NCBI GenBank assembly: GCA_023404805.1
Contig: JAEYAL010000313.1
Coordinates: forward strand, 1-21,720
Direction: 5' to 3'
DNA length: 21,720 nt
Origin: Actinomycetes bacterium
GTDB lineage: Bacteria; Actinomycetota; Thermoleophilia; Solirubrobacterales; Solirubrobacteraceae
Made by a program: the position numbers and the translations under genes. The notes under the pieces were generated by a model that did not search any database, had not been told where the DNA came from, and saw only the letters and a program-made list of their open reading frames with translations. This document shows positions 12,167 through 19,974 of this stretch, in pieces (position 1 is the stretch's first letter; every line of letters starts with the position of its first letter).

Positions 12167-13268
12167 TCTCGTTCGAGCCGGCCCAGATCCGGGTGACGCG
12201 CGCGTCGTTGTAGGCGCGGCCCACGAAGTACTCCTCCATGTAGCCGTAGCCGCCGTGGAGCTGCACGCAGGTGTCGATCACGCGGCCCTGCACTTCGGAG
12301 GAGAGGAGCTTGACCTTGGCGGCGTCGACGGCGGTGAGCTTGCCGAGGTTGTGCAGCTGCACGCAGTGGTCGACGTAGGCCTGGAGGGCGTCCATCTCGG
12401 TCGCCATCTCGGCGAGGGCGAACTGCGAGTTCTGGAAGCGGCCGATCGGCTGTCCGAACGCGCGGCGGTCCTGCACGTACTGCAGGGTGTGCTCGTAGGC
12501 GCCCCAGGCGTGGCCGATGTTGGCGATCGCGCACGAGAGGCGCTCCTGCTCCAGGCGCTCCATCATGTAGACGAAGCCCGCGCCGCGCTCGCCGAGGAGG
12601 TTGTCGGCGGGGACGCGGCAGTCGTTGAAGAACAGCTCGGCCGTGTCGGACTCGTGCTGGCCGATCTTGTGGAGCTTGTTGCCGCGCTCAAAGCCGGGGG
12701 CATCGGTCGGCACGACGATCAGCGAGATGCCTTTCGCGCCCGGGCCGTCGGTGCGGACGGCGGTGATCACGGTGTCGCACGAGCCGCCGTTCGTGATGAA
12801 CGTCTTGCCGCCGTTGATGACCCACTCGTCGCCGTCGAGCACCGCGCTCGTGCGCAGGTTCGCGAGGTCGGAGCCGACCTCCGGCTCGGTCATGCCGATC
12901 GCGCAGAGGTTGTCGCCGGTGCAGAAGTCCGGCAGCCAGCGCGCCTTCTGCTCCTCGGTCGTGAGGTCGATCAGGTACGGCGCGCAGATGTCGGCGTGGA
13001 TGCCGACGCACGACCCGTAGGCGGCGCCTTCCTTCGACAGCTCCTCGTTGAGGATCATGTTGAAGCGGAAGTCGTCGATCTCGCTGCCGCCGTGCGCAGC
13101 CGGCACCGAGATCCCGAGCAGGTCGAGGTCGCCGGCGGCCTTCCAGAACGCCCGATCGAGGCCATGCTCCTCGCGGAAGCGCTCGGCGTTGGGCTTGACC
13201 TGCTGGGCGACGAACCCCCGGACGGCCTCCCGGAAGGCGAGGTGGTCGTCGTCGTAGATCAGGCGCAT
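12123..13268 (-). CDS. acyl-CoA dehydrogenase
   Basis: This encodes 381 residues, full length for the FAD-dependent family that introduces the alpha-beta double bond into acyl-CoA. Visible landmarks are MTEPEVGSDLANLRT (126-140), KTFITNGGSCDTVI (155-168), RRAFGQPIGRFQNSQFALAE (268-287) and the C-terminal QLHGGYGYMEEYFVGRAYND, VTRIWAGSNEIMK. The catalytic Glu of the IYEGT motif in medium- and short-chain enzymes is replaced (IWAGS). E259 in AYEHTLQYV is placed where long-chain-type enzymes have their base, so a long-chain or branched substrate is likely. ATG 13268 follows TACCAT by six bases. The last 14 codons come from the mobile element; the protein sequence is unchanged by the insertion. 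Confidence 0.9.
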   Translation of the reverse strand: MRLIYDDDHLAFREAVRGFVAQQVKPNAERFREEHGLDRAFWKAAGDLDLLGISVPAAHGGSEIDDFRFNMILNEELSKEGAAYGSCVGIHADICAPYLIDLTTEEQKARWLPDFCTGDNLCAIGMTEPEVGSDLANLRTSAVLDGDEWVINGGKTFITNGGSCDTVITAVRTDGPGAKGISLIVVPTDAPGFERGNKLHKIGQHESDTAELFFNDCRVPADNLLGERGAGFVYMMERLEQERLSCAIANIGHAWGAYEHTLQYVQDRRAFGQPIGRFQNSQFALAEMATEMDALQAYVDHCVQLHNLGKLTAVDAAKVKLLSSEVQGRVIDTCVQLHGGYGYMEEYFVGRAYNDARVTRIWAGSNEIMKLVIGRSLGIEA

Positions 13269-13280
13269 GCCGTGATGGTA
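13269..13280 (-). promoter_or_regulatory. leaderless-type promoter of the acyl-CoA dehydrogenase
   Basis: TACCAT on the minus strand (13280-13275) ends six bases before ATG 13268, with no ribosome site. It shows that this start architecture is shared by host genes, not just the element. Confidence 0.4.
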
Positions 13281-13357
13281 CGGCAGGGTTCCAGGCGGCG
13301 CGGGTGGCCTGCTCTTCGCCCCCGCACCGCCCGAACCCTCGGGCCCACCCGGCCCCG

Positions 13358-15628
13358 TCAGGCGCCCGCGGCGACCGGCTGCGGCTCCTCAGCCGCGACG
13401 GCGCCCGCCCCCGCAGGCACCGGTTCGATCACGTGCGCGGACTCCAGCTTCGCCTCCGGCATGAGGCGGTCGAGCCAGCCCGGCATCCACCAGGCCTTCT
13501 CGCCCATCAGGCTCATCAGCGCCGGGACCAGCAGAAGCCGGATCACCGTCGCGTCGACGAGGATCGCCGTCGCCATGCCGATGCCGATCAGCTTGAGGAA
13601 CACCTCGTCCGACAGGCCGAAGGCGCCGAAGACGGCGATCATGATCGCGGCGGCCGCGGTGATCACCTTGGCGGTCGCGGCAAGGCCTTCGGTGACGGCC
13701 CGGCGCGCGTCGCCGTGCTCGAGCCACAGCTCGCGGATGCGGCCGAGCAGGAACACCTCGTAGTCCATCGAGAGGCCGAAGAGGATCGCGAACATCAGGA
13801 TCGGGATGAACGGCGGGATCGGGACCTCGTTGTCGATGCCGACGAGCTGGCCGACGGCGCCGCCCTCGGCGACCAGCGCCACGACGCCGTACGCCGCCGC
13901 GATGCTCAGGAGGTTCATGAACGCCGCCTTGACCGGCAGCAGGACCGACCGGAACGCGGCGAGCAGCAGCAGCGCGGAGAGCCCCGCCACGACGGCGAAG
14001 AGCAGCGGCAGCCGGGACGCGGTCGCCGACGACTGGTCGTGCGTCTGCGCGGTGTTGCCGCCCACGATGCCCTGCAGGCCCGCCGCCGGGATCAGGTCGT
14101 CGCGCAGTACCTGAAGCAGGTCGTCGCTGGCTTTCGTCTCGGCACCGGTCTTGGATTGCACCGCGAGCAGCGCCTGCGAGCCGTCGGCCGAGGGGATCGG
14201 CCCGTTCACGGCGGCGACGCGCGGATCGGCTGCAATCGACGCCTTGAGCTGGGCGACCTTCGCGCGGTCGGCCGCGCTCGCGTCGACGATGACCTGCTGC
14301 GGCGTCGCGACGCCGGCCCCGAAGGCGCTCGTGATCATGTCGTAGGACTGGCGGGCCTGGCGGTCGGGCGCCTCGTTGCCCGGACCGGGGAACCCGAGCC
14401 GCACGCCGGCCAGCGGCAGCGTCAGCAGGGCGATGATCGCCAGGCCGGCGATCGTCGCGGCCCACGGGTGGCGCTGCACGCCGGCGCTCCAGCGGGCGAA
14501 CGCCGGGCTCGCGTCGGCCGGGAACCCTTCGGGCAGCGCGGCCCGCTGCGCGGCGAGGCGCTCAGCGCGCCGGCGGCGCCCCGGCACCGGGATCGCCCAG
14601 GCGTTGATGCGGTGCTTGGCGAAGCCGAGCAGGGCGGGGAGGAGGGTGAGCGACGCGATCATCACGATCAGCACGCTCGAGCTCGCCGCGAACGCGACGC
14701 CCACGAGGTAGGGCAGGCCCATCAGCAGCAGGCCCAGCAGCGCGATCACCACGGTGCCGCCGGCGACCAGCACTGAGCGGCCGGCGGTGGCCAGCGACAC
14801 AGCCACGGAGTCTTCGATACCGAGCCCCGCTTCGAGACTGGCCCGGTAGCGCGTGAGGATCAGCAGCGCATAGTCGATGCCGACGCCGATGCCGACCATC
14901 ACCGCGACGGACTCCGCCCAGTCGGGCACATCCATGAACGTGGCCAGCGCGCCGACGATCGCCGCGCCCGTGCCGATGCCGAACAGCGCGGTCGCGAGCG
15001 GGAGGCCCGCGGCGACCACCGTGCCGAACGTGAAGAGGAGGATCAGCAGCGCGACCGTGAGGCCCACGCCTTCGGACGACGTCGACCCCTGCTGGGACTG
15101 CTGCATCACGAACCCGCCGAACTTCACGTCGGTGCCCTCAGTCGACGCGGCCTCGGCTGCCTCGACCAGCTCAGGGCCGACGTTCAACGCGACCGTCGCG
15201 GGCAGGTGCTCGACGGGCACCTCGACCAGGCCGGTCTTGCCGTCTGCCGAGAACCGCGCGGCGGCGAGCTTGCCGGCGCCGATGTCGTCGATCGCGTCGA
15301 GCTTGGTGAGCTGCTGCTGGATGTGCCGCTGGACCGCAGGCGCGTTCGCTCCGGCCTGCGCCTTCCAGACGACGAGCAGCGTGTCGGCCGAGACCGTCGG
15401 GAACGACTTCGCGATCGCCGCGTCGACCGCCTTGGAGTCGCTGTTCGGGGTCGAGTAGTCGACCGACCAGTCGCCGGCGATCGAGGGCCCGCCGAGGATG
15501 GCCGCGGCGAGCAGCGCGATCCACGTGACGAGGACGGTGCGGCGGCGGCGCACCGTGAAGCGGCCGAGCCGCGCGAGGAAGGGTTCGGGTGAATCGTCTG
15601 AGCTGAGGCTGGATTCAGAGGTCGGCAT
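13358..15628 (-). CDS. MMPL/RND-family membrane transporter
   Basis: This encodes 756 residues. A first transmembrane helix (about 31-50) is followed by a large extracytoplasmic domain, a block of five to six helices (about 188-335), a cytoplasmic linker rich in Arg, helix seven (about 388-407), a second outer domain and a final helix block (about 540-715). The two Asp-Tyr pairs in transmembrane helices, GVGIDYALLILTRYR (D252-Y253) and FGLSMDYEVFLLGRIRE (D622-Y623), are the proton-relay signature of MMPL exporters. Such proteins export lipids or drugs. ATG 15628 is chosen for the GGAG eight bases upstream; a TTG extension of seven codons is less likely. It is divergent from a MarR regulator across a short gap with palindromes, so it is likely repressed by it and induced by a ligand. 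Confidence 0.93.
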   Translation of the reverse strand: MPTSESSLSSDDSPEPFLARLGRFTVRRRRTVLVTWIALLAAAILGGPSIAGDWSVDYSTPNSDSKAVDAAIAKSFPTVSADTLLVVWKAQAGANAPAVQRHIQQQLTKLDAIDDIGAGKLAAARFSADGKTGLVEVPVEHLPATVALNVGPELVEAAEAASTEGTDVKFGGFVMQQSQQGSTSSEGVGLTVALLILLFTFGTVVAAGLPLATALFGIGTGAAIVGALATFMDVPDWAESVAVMVGIGVGIDYALLILTRYRASLEAGLGIEDSVAVSLATAGRSVLVAGGTVVIALLGLLLMGLPYLVGVAFAASSSVLIVMIASLTLLPALLGFAKHRINAWAIPVPGRRRRAERLAAQRAALPEGFPADASPAFARWSAGVQRHPWAATIAGLAIIALLTLPLAGVRLGFPGPGNEAPDRQARQSYDMITSAFGAGVATPQQVIVDASAADRAKVAQLKASIAADPRVAAVNGPIPSADGSQALLAVQSKTGAETKASDDLLQVLRDDLIPAAGLQGIVGGNTAQTHDQSSATASRLPLLFAVVAGLSALLLLAAFRSVLLPVKAAFMNLLSIAAAYGVVALVAEGGAVGQLVGIDNEVPIPPFIPILMFAILFGLSMDYEVFLLGRIRELWLEHGDARRAVTEGLAATAKVITAAAAIMIAVFGAFGLSDEVFLKLIGIGMATAILVDATVIRLLLVPALMSLMGEKAWWMPGWLDRLMPEAKLESAHVIEPVPAGAGAVAAEEPQPVAAGA

Positions 15629-15691
15629 GCCGTGGCTCCGGTTTGGCAAAGGGTCCGCTGCGCTCCGCAGTGCACCGATTAGGAGTGCAGA

Positions 15692-15742
15692 GTTTCCGCG
15701 GCAACTATTGTTTAGGAAACCTAGCGGCCGATCGTTTCCGCG
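15692..15742. promoter_or_regulatory. operator region between MMPL and MarR genes
   Basis: GTTTCCGCG occurs at 15692-15700 and 15734-15742, with an inverted GGAAAC at 15715-15720 that is part of the palindrome TAGG-AAA-CCTA (15713-15723). Three alternating GTTTCC/GGAAAC half-sites between divergent MarR and transporter genes are a good candidate for the MarR binding site. Confidence 0.5.
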
Positions 15743-15754
15743 TCAACGCTGATC

Positions 15755-15766
15755 TACACTGACCAC
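15755..15766 (+). promoter_or_regulatory. leaderless-type promoter of the MarR gene
   Basis: TACACT (15755-15760) ends six bases before ATG 15767. The GTTTCCGCG repeat at 15734-15742 lies in the -35 zone, so binding there would block transcription. Confidence 0.45.
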
Positions 15767-16294
15767 ATGGGAGAGCATCTCCACACCCCCGCGTTCGTCG
15801 CGTACTACGGCCTGCTGCAGGTCTATTCGCGCACGTTCGAGCTGATCGCGCGCGAGCTCGAAACCCGCACTGGCCTGCCCGCCAGCTGGTACGAGGTCAT
15901 GGCCTGCCTGCAGAACGAGCCGGACGGCCAGCGGATGAACGAGCTCGCCGACGACCTCCTGATCTCGCGCGGCGGCGCCACGAAGCTGATAGGCCGCTTG
16001 GAAGACGCAGGCCTCGTCGAGCGGTTCACGCCCCGCTCTGACCGCCGTGCCACCTACGCCAAGCTCACGGAGAAGGGCGAAGCGGCAGTGCTCGAAGCCC
16101 ACCCCGTGCAGCTTGAGCTCACCGAGCATTACTTCGGCAAGTTCTTGGACCACACCGAGCTCGAGCAGCTCGTCGGCATTTCGCAGAAGGTCCTTGCCGG
16201 TCTCGGCGCCGACTGCCGCTGGCTCGAAGCCGTCACCGAGGGGATGGACGACCTGTTCCCGGCCGGCGCTGCGGAACCCGGCAAACCTTCGTAA
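15767..16294 (+). CDS. MarR-family transcriptional regulator
   Basis: This encodes 175 residues. The winged helix spans about residues 55-105: MNELADDLLISRGGATKLIG, then RLEDAGLVERFTPRSDRRAT and YAKLTEKGE. The SDRR wing and LTEKG strand are diagnostic of MarR. N- and C-terminal helices (10-35 and 120-160) would form the dimer and ligand pocket. It is divergent from the MMPL exporter gene, the usual arrangement for a repressor that releases an efflux pump when a ligand binds. Ligand unknown. Confidence 0.92.
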   Translation: MGEHLHTPAFVAYYGLLQVYSRTFELIARELETRTGLPASWYEVMACLQNEPDGQRMNELADDLLISRGGATKLIGRLEDAGLVERFTPRSDRRATYAKLTEKGEAAVLEAHPVQLELTEHYFGKFLDHTELEQLVGISQKVLAGLGADCRWLEAVTEGMDDLFPAGAAEPGKPS

Positions 16295-16323
16295 GCGCGC
16301 TGGGCGCTGGCGCCGCGGAACGG

Positions 16324-16335
16324 TACGTTTCGCTT
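16324..16335 (+). promoter_or_regulatory. leaderless-type promoter
   Basis: TACGTT (16324-16329) ends six bases before GTG 16336. There is no ribosome binding site. Confidence 0.4.
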
Positions 16336-17706
16336 GTGTCGGCGATCAGGGTGCTCAGTGGCGTGCTTGCCCTGCTTGCTGGGGCGGCCATTTCGCTGGC
16401 GAGCCCGGTTGCTCCGGCGGCGGCGGCCGAGCCGCAGATCGAGCTGCTGCTTCCGGTGCCGGACGACACCGTCAGCGGCGCGCTCACCGTGCGTGCCCGC
16501 GTTACTGGAGCGGTGCCCGCCCAGGTCTGGATGTACGTCGGGTACACGCCTCCCAAGGCCGCGACCCAGCTTGGCGCCGAGGTGGCGCCCGGGATCTGGG
16601 AGGCGACGTTCGACGTGAGCGAGTTCTCGCAGTACGGCCAGCAGCGGTTCAGCATCAACGTCAACGCGCACCTCTCCGCCGAGCCCTTCGGCACGGTGCT
16701 GACGGCGACCCGGCAGGTGCGGATCCTGCGGGAGTACACGCACCACTGGACCGGAGAACCTCCCGCAGCCGACGACACGTTTTCGCCGGATGGTGACGGC
16801 GCCGACGACGACTTCTGGGTCGGCGTCTTCGCCACGGCGGCGAATATCGACTTCGTCGAGTTCCAGATCTCCGGGTTGGAAGGGCCAGCACTCGAGCCGG
16901 CGGTGTTCCTGCGCCGGGCGCCGACCAGCTTCTATTCAGGCGACAGCGGGCTCGGCGGGGGCTACGGCGGTTTCACCTGGGACGGCCGCGACGACGGAGG
17001 CGAGGTGGTCCCGGACGGCCTCTACTGCATCGGCGCCCGCGGCATCGGGACGAACGGGCGCCATGCGTGGATTCAGCGGATCGTCCGCGTGGATGCGGCG
17101 CCCGCGGGGCCTGAGCCTGCTGCGCCACCGGAGGGCTGGTGCCCGCCGGTGGCTGAGACGGACGACCCGCCGCTCCCGGCGCAGATCGTCCCGCCCCTGC
17201 CAGCGCCCACCACTCCTGATCCGGCGCCGACCAATCCGGACGAGCCGCCGACCACTCCGGACGAGCCGCCGACCACGCCTGCTGAAGCACCAACGACGCC
17301 CGCTGAGCCCCCGGCCTCGCCGACGACTCCGGCTGAGGTCCTCGCCGCGCCGCCTGAGCCCAAACCGGCCTCGACTGGAGAGATCGCACCCGCCTTGGCC
17401 CTTGCCGCCGCCGGCGTGCTCAGGTCGGCGGCCGCGCCGCCCCGGCTCGTGGTGAAGTCGGCGACGCAGCGTCGCCAGCGTCTCAAGCTCCGTGTCGCAT
17501 GCGCTGCTGGCTGCCCGCCGCGCAGCTGGCAGAGCGTCGAGCTGTGGAGCCGCGGCGCGCAGCCGAAGCTGCAGCTGTCGACGCGGGTTCAGCTGAGTGG
17601 CGCGGGCACGTTTGTCGTCGACCGGGCGCTAAAGCGCCGTCTGCCGCCGTCGCTGGAGCTGCGGGCGCCCTCGCTCGGCGCGTCGGTGAAGCTGCAGCTG
17701 GGCTGA
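16336..17706 (+). CDS. secreted protein with FlgD-like/Ig-like domain and Pro-rich linker
   Basis: This encodes 456 residues from GTG 16336. A signal peptide covers residues 1-31 (VLALLAGAAISLASPVAPAA, cleavage near AAAAEP). Residues 33-135 look like an Ig-like beta domain. FSPDGDGADDDF (149-160) resembles the FSPNGDG motif that starts many surface beta domains, and FTWDGRDDGGEVVPDGLYCI (213-232) is the core of FlgD-like Ig folds. A repetitive Thr/Pro/Glu linker at about 265-350 (TTPDEPPTTPDEPPTTPAEA) probably crosses the cell wall or spaces domains. The C-terminus is a basic domain of about 95 residues with two Cys (VACAAGCPP). It is likely an exported surface protein. The role is unknown; there are no catalytic motifs. 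Confidence 0.85.
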   Translation: MSAIRVLSGVLALLAGAAISLASPVAPAAAAEPQIELLLPVPDDTVSGALTVRARVTGAVPAQVWMYVGYTPPKAATQLGAEVAPGIWEATFDVSEFSQYGQQRFSINVNAHLSAEPFGTVLTATRQVRILREYTHHWTGEPPAADDTFSPDGDGADDDFWVGVFATAANIDFVEFQISGLEGPALEPAVFLRRAPTSFYSGDSGLGGGYGGFTWDGRDDGGEVVPDGLYCIGARGIGTNGRHAWIQRIVRVDAAPAGPEPAAPPEGWCPPVAETDDPPLPAQIVPPLPAPTTPDPAPTNPDEPPTTPDEPPTTPAEAPTTPAEPPASPTTPAEVLAAPPEPKPASTGEIAPALALAAAGVLRSAAAPPRLVVKSATQRRQRLKLRVACAAGCPPRSWQSVELWSRGAQPKLQLSTRVQLSGAGTFVVDRALKRRLPPSLELRAPSLGASVKLQLG

Positions 17707-17719
17707 GCGGGTCCGCCGC

Positions 17720-18721
17720 CTACTGCAGCCGGCGCCGGTCGCCGCCGCGGCGGTCGCCGTCGGTGGCGGGGTTCTTCTCCGGCAGGAGTTCCTGCGCCAG
17801 GCGGCTGAGGTCGTCGTGGCGCTGCTCGATCAGCAGCTCGGCGTTGCGGCGCAAAGCGGCGAGGTTGCGCGGGCTGGCGTCGTCCATCTGCTCGGTGCAG
17901 CCGGTGAGCGGGATCTGGAAGCGGTGGTTGCGCTCGCCGAGCATGCGGTCGAGCTGCTCCTGCACGATCGACGACGACGCGTCGAAGAACATGTCGATCA
18001 TCGGGCGGGCCCAGCGCACGGCGCCCCAGGTCGAAGCTTCCTCCCAGCGCAGGCGCTTGTTGAGCGCGCCCGTGCCAAGGCTGACGATCGTGACCGGCTC
18101 CTGCGGGCGCAGCGTCGCGCCCTCGATCGCGCCGAGCAGCGCTGGGTTGTGGGCCACGATGCCGCCGTCGATCAGCGACCCTGGCGCGTGTTTGCCCGGC
18201 GGCGTGAGCCGCATCGGCGCGAAGTAGGTCGGCGCGGCGATCGTGGAGCGGGCGACCTGCCAGAGCGCGCGGTCGAAGCCGGGGTCCTCCTTGGCCTGCC
18301 ACGAGTTGAACCGCACCGGGTGGCGCCGCTCGACGTCGTAGGAGCAGACCATCAGGCCGGTCGTGGCGTCGCGCAGGCGCACGGAGCCGCAGTAGTCGGT
18401 GAGGACCTCGTTGAGGACCGCATCGGAGTACCGCGGGCGAGAGAACCCGAAGCGCGTGCGGAGGCTGCGGCCGAGCGTGCGGCGGAAGATCCGCGACCCT
18501 TCGCGCTCAAACAGGCCCGTCACCTCGCTCGCCGTCCAGCGCGCGCCGCCTTGCTCGCCAGGCACCGCGAGCGCGCAGGCGACGAGGCCGCCGGCGGAGC
18601 TGCCGGCGATCAGGTCGAAAAGCTCATGCGTGGGGTGGCCGGACAGCCGTTCGAGTTCGGCCAGCACGACCCCGGGGAGCAGGCCGCGGATGCCGCCACC
18701 ATCGATTGCCAGGACGCGCAT
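17720..18721 (-). CDS. patatin-like phospholipase
   Basis: This encodes 333 residues. The N-terminus carries the oxyanion-hole motif DGGGIRGLLP (7-16), the nucleophile elbow GSSAGG with Ser42, and the catalytic Asp185 in LIDGGIVAHNP, completing the Ser-Asp dyad of patatin lipid acyl hydrolases. CSYDVERRHPVRFNSW and IAAPTYFAPM are typical middle segments. There is no signal peptide, so it is probably cytosolic or injected. Its end lies 13 bases from the end of the convergent secreted-protein gene. A TAGCGT box lies nine bases before the start. The substrate is probably phospholipid; specificity is unknown. Confidence 0.92.
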   Translation of the reverse strand: MRVLAIDGGGIRGLLPGVVLAELERLSGHPTHELFDLIAGSSAGGLVACALAVPGEQGGARWTASEVTGLFEREGSRIFRRTLGRSLRTRFGFSRPRYSDAVLNEVLTDYCGSVRLRDATTGLMVCSYDVERRHPVRFNSWQAKEDPGFDRALWQVARSTIAAPTYFAPMRLTPPGKHAPGSLIDGGIVAHNPALLGAIEGATLRPQEPVTIVSLGTGALNKRLRWEEASTWGAVRWARPMIDMFFDASSSIVQEQLDRMLGERNHRFQIPLTGCTEQMDDASPRNLAALRRNAELLIEQRHDDLSRLAQELLPEKNPATDGDRRGGDRRRLQ

Positions 18722-18838
18722 CAGCCCAGGACGCTACCGGGATGCCCAGTCGGTGGCCGGCAGTCTGGACCGACCACACGCTGAGATCTGCCGAACCCGG
18801 CCCAGCTCGGGGCGGTTGGGCGGTACGGTTTGGTACCT

Positions 18839-19714
18839 ATGCGCGAGTTCGCTGATTCCAGCACCCCGGATCCCGTCGTCTCCACGATCACGCTGCCTGA
18901 CGGCGGTGAGCGCGTGGTGTGGCGCCAGGGCGTCGGCCGACCGCTGCTTCTGATCCAGGGCCTCAGCGGCACGCACGACCACTGGGGCGACGTGCTCGTC
19001 GAGCACTTCATCAAGGCGGGCCGCTCGCTCGTGTCGATCAACCACCGCGGCGTCTACCGCACCGCGAAGCCGGAGCCGGGCTACTCGATCGCCGATCTCG
19101 CCGACGACCAGGCGGCAGCGCTCGACGTGCTTGGCGTGACCGAGCCGATCGACGTCTACGGCATCTCGATGGGCGGCATGACCGCGCAGGAGCTGACGCT
19201 CCGCCACCCGGAGAAGGTCCGCACGCTCGCGCTGGGCTGCACCACGGCTGGCGGTGCCGCGATGACGCCGCCGTCGAACGAAGACATGCAGCTGCTGTTC
19301 GGGGCGCAGCAGTCCGGCGACCGCGAGGCGGCCGTGCGCGTCGGCTACGAGGTCAACTTCTCTGAGCCGTTCTGGGCGAACGAGGAGCTGTTCGCCCGGT
19401 TCGTCGAACTGACCGACCTCGCACCGGTGTCGGTGTCGGTGATCCTCGGCCAGCTGCAGGCGATCGGCTCGCACAACACCGTCGACCGCCTCAACGAGAT
19501 CACGGTGCCGACGGCGATCCTCCACGGCACCGAGGACCGCATGCTGCCGTACCCGAACCACAAGCCGCTGCACGACAACATCGCCGGCTCGACGATGGAC
19601 ACCTTCGAGGGCGCCGGCCACCTGCACTTCTGGGAGGACCCTGAGCGCGTCGTGCAGATCGTGCAGGACCTGAGCGCCCGCAGCCACGAGAGCTCACCCT
19701 CAGCCGTAGCCTGA
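18839..19714 (+). CDS. alpha/beta hydrolase
   Basis: This encodes 291 residues. LLLIQGLSGTHDHWGD (37-51) is the HG-type oxyanion loop, SINHRGVYRT (67-75) the strand-4 motif, YGISMGGMTAQEL (107-119) the nucleophile elbow with Ser110, HGTEDRMLP the acid Asp233 and GAGHLHFWED the His261. The triad is complete, as in esterases, lactonases and haloperoxidase-like enzymes; the substrate cannot be told. A cap domain spans about 140-215. ATG 18839 is preferred; a TACGGT box lies nine bases upstream. It is divergent from the patatin gene with about 115 bases between. Confidence 0.9.
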   Translation: MREFADSSTPDPVVSTITLPDGGERVVWRQGVGRPLLLIQGLSGTHDHWGDVLVEHFIKAGRSLVSINHRGVYRTAKPEPGYSIADLADDQAAALDVLGVTEPIDVYGISMGGMTAQELTLRHPEKVRTLALGCTTAGGAAMTPPSNEDMQLLFGAQQSGDREAAVRVGYEVNFSEPFWANEELFARFVELTDLAPVSVSVILGQLQAIGSHNTVDRLNEITVPTAILHGTEDRMLPYPNHKPLHDNIAGSTMDTFEGAGHLHFWEDPERVVQIVQDLSARSHESSPSAVA

Positions 19715-19727
19715 GGGTTGGTCTGTG

Positions 19728-19746
19728 GGCCGCCGTGCGGGCGGCC
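19728..19746 (+). terminator. hairpin after the hydrolase
   Basis: GGCCGCC and GGCGGCC form a perfect 7-bp stem with a 5-base loop, 13 bases after the stop codon. No T tract follows. Confidence 0.45.
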
Positions 19747-19767
19747 TAGAACATCTGATCTGGCCAA

Positions 19768-19799
19768 GCGGGCCGGGCGGCGGAGGCCGTCCGGCCCGC
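19768..19799 (+). terminator. strong stem-loop terminator
   Basis: A 13-bp stem (GCGGGCCGGGCGG with CCGTCCGGCCCGC, one G-T wobble) closes a 6-base loop and is followed by CTGCGTTTC. It is the most stable hairpin I see between genes and likely ends transcription from the hydrolase. Confidence 0.65.
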
Positions 19800-19974
19800 C
19801 TGCGTTTCAGGTGCGTCCAACCTGAACACGGACAGACGACACACCGCGTACCATCCGTCCACCGGACGGCGCCGTTGGCGCGGCTGGGAGCCTTGACCAG
19901 CCGACGGATTCAGTGCGCTCCGGCTGCGGCGGGGGCGCATCCGCTCAGCTCCTCACTCCCCCGAGGCCCCCACC

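Noticed and set aside
11646..13763. Very long plus-strand open frame across the integrase end and the dehydrogenase
   Set aside because: It is antisense to well-supported genes, crosses the att site and has Arg/Ala/Val-rich sequence typical of the opposite frame of GC-rich genes.
13304..14776. Long plus-strand frame opposite the transporter
   Set aside because: It encodes low-complexity Arg/Asp/Gln-rich sequence with no domain; the minus-strand MMPL signature is clear.
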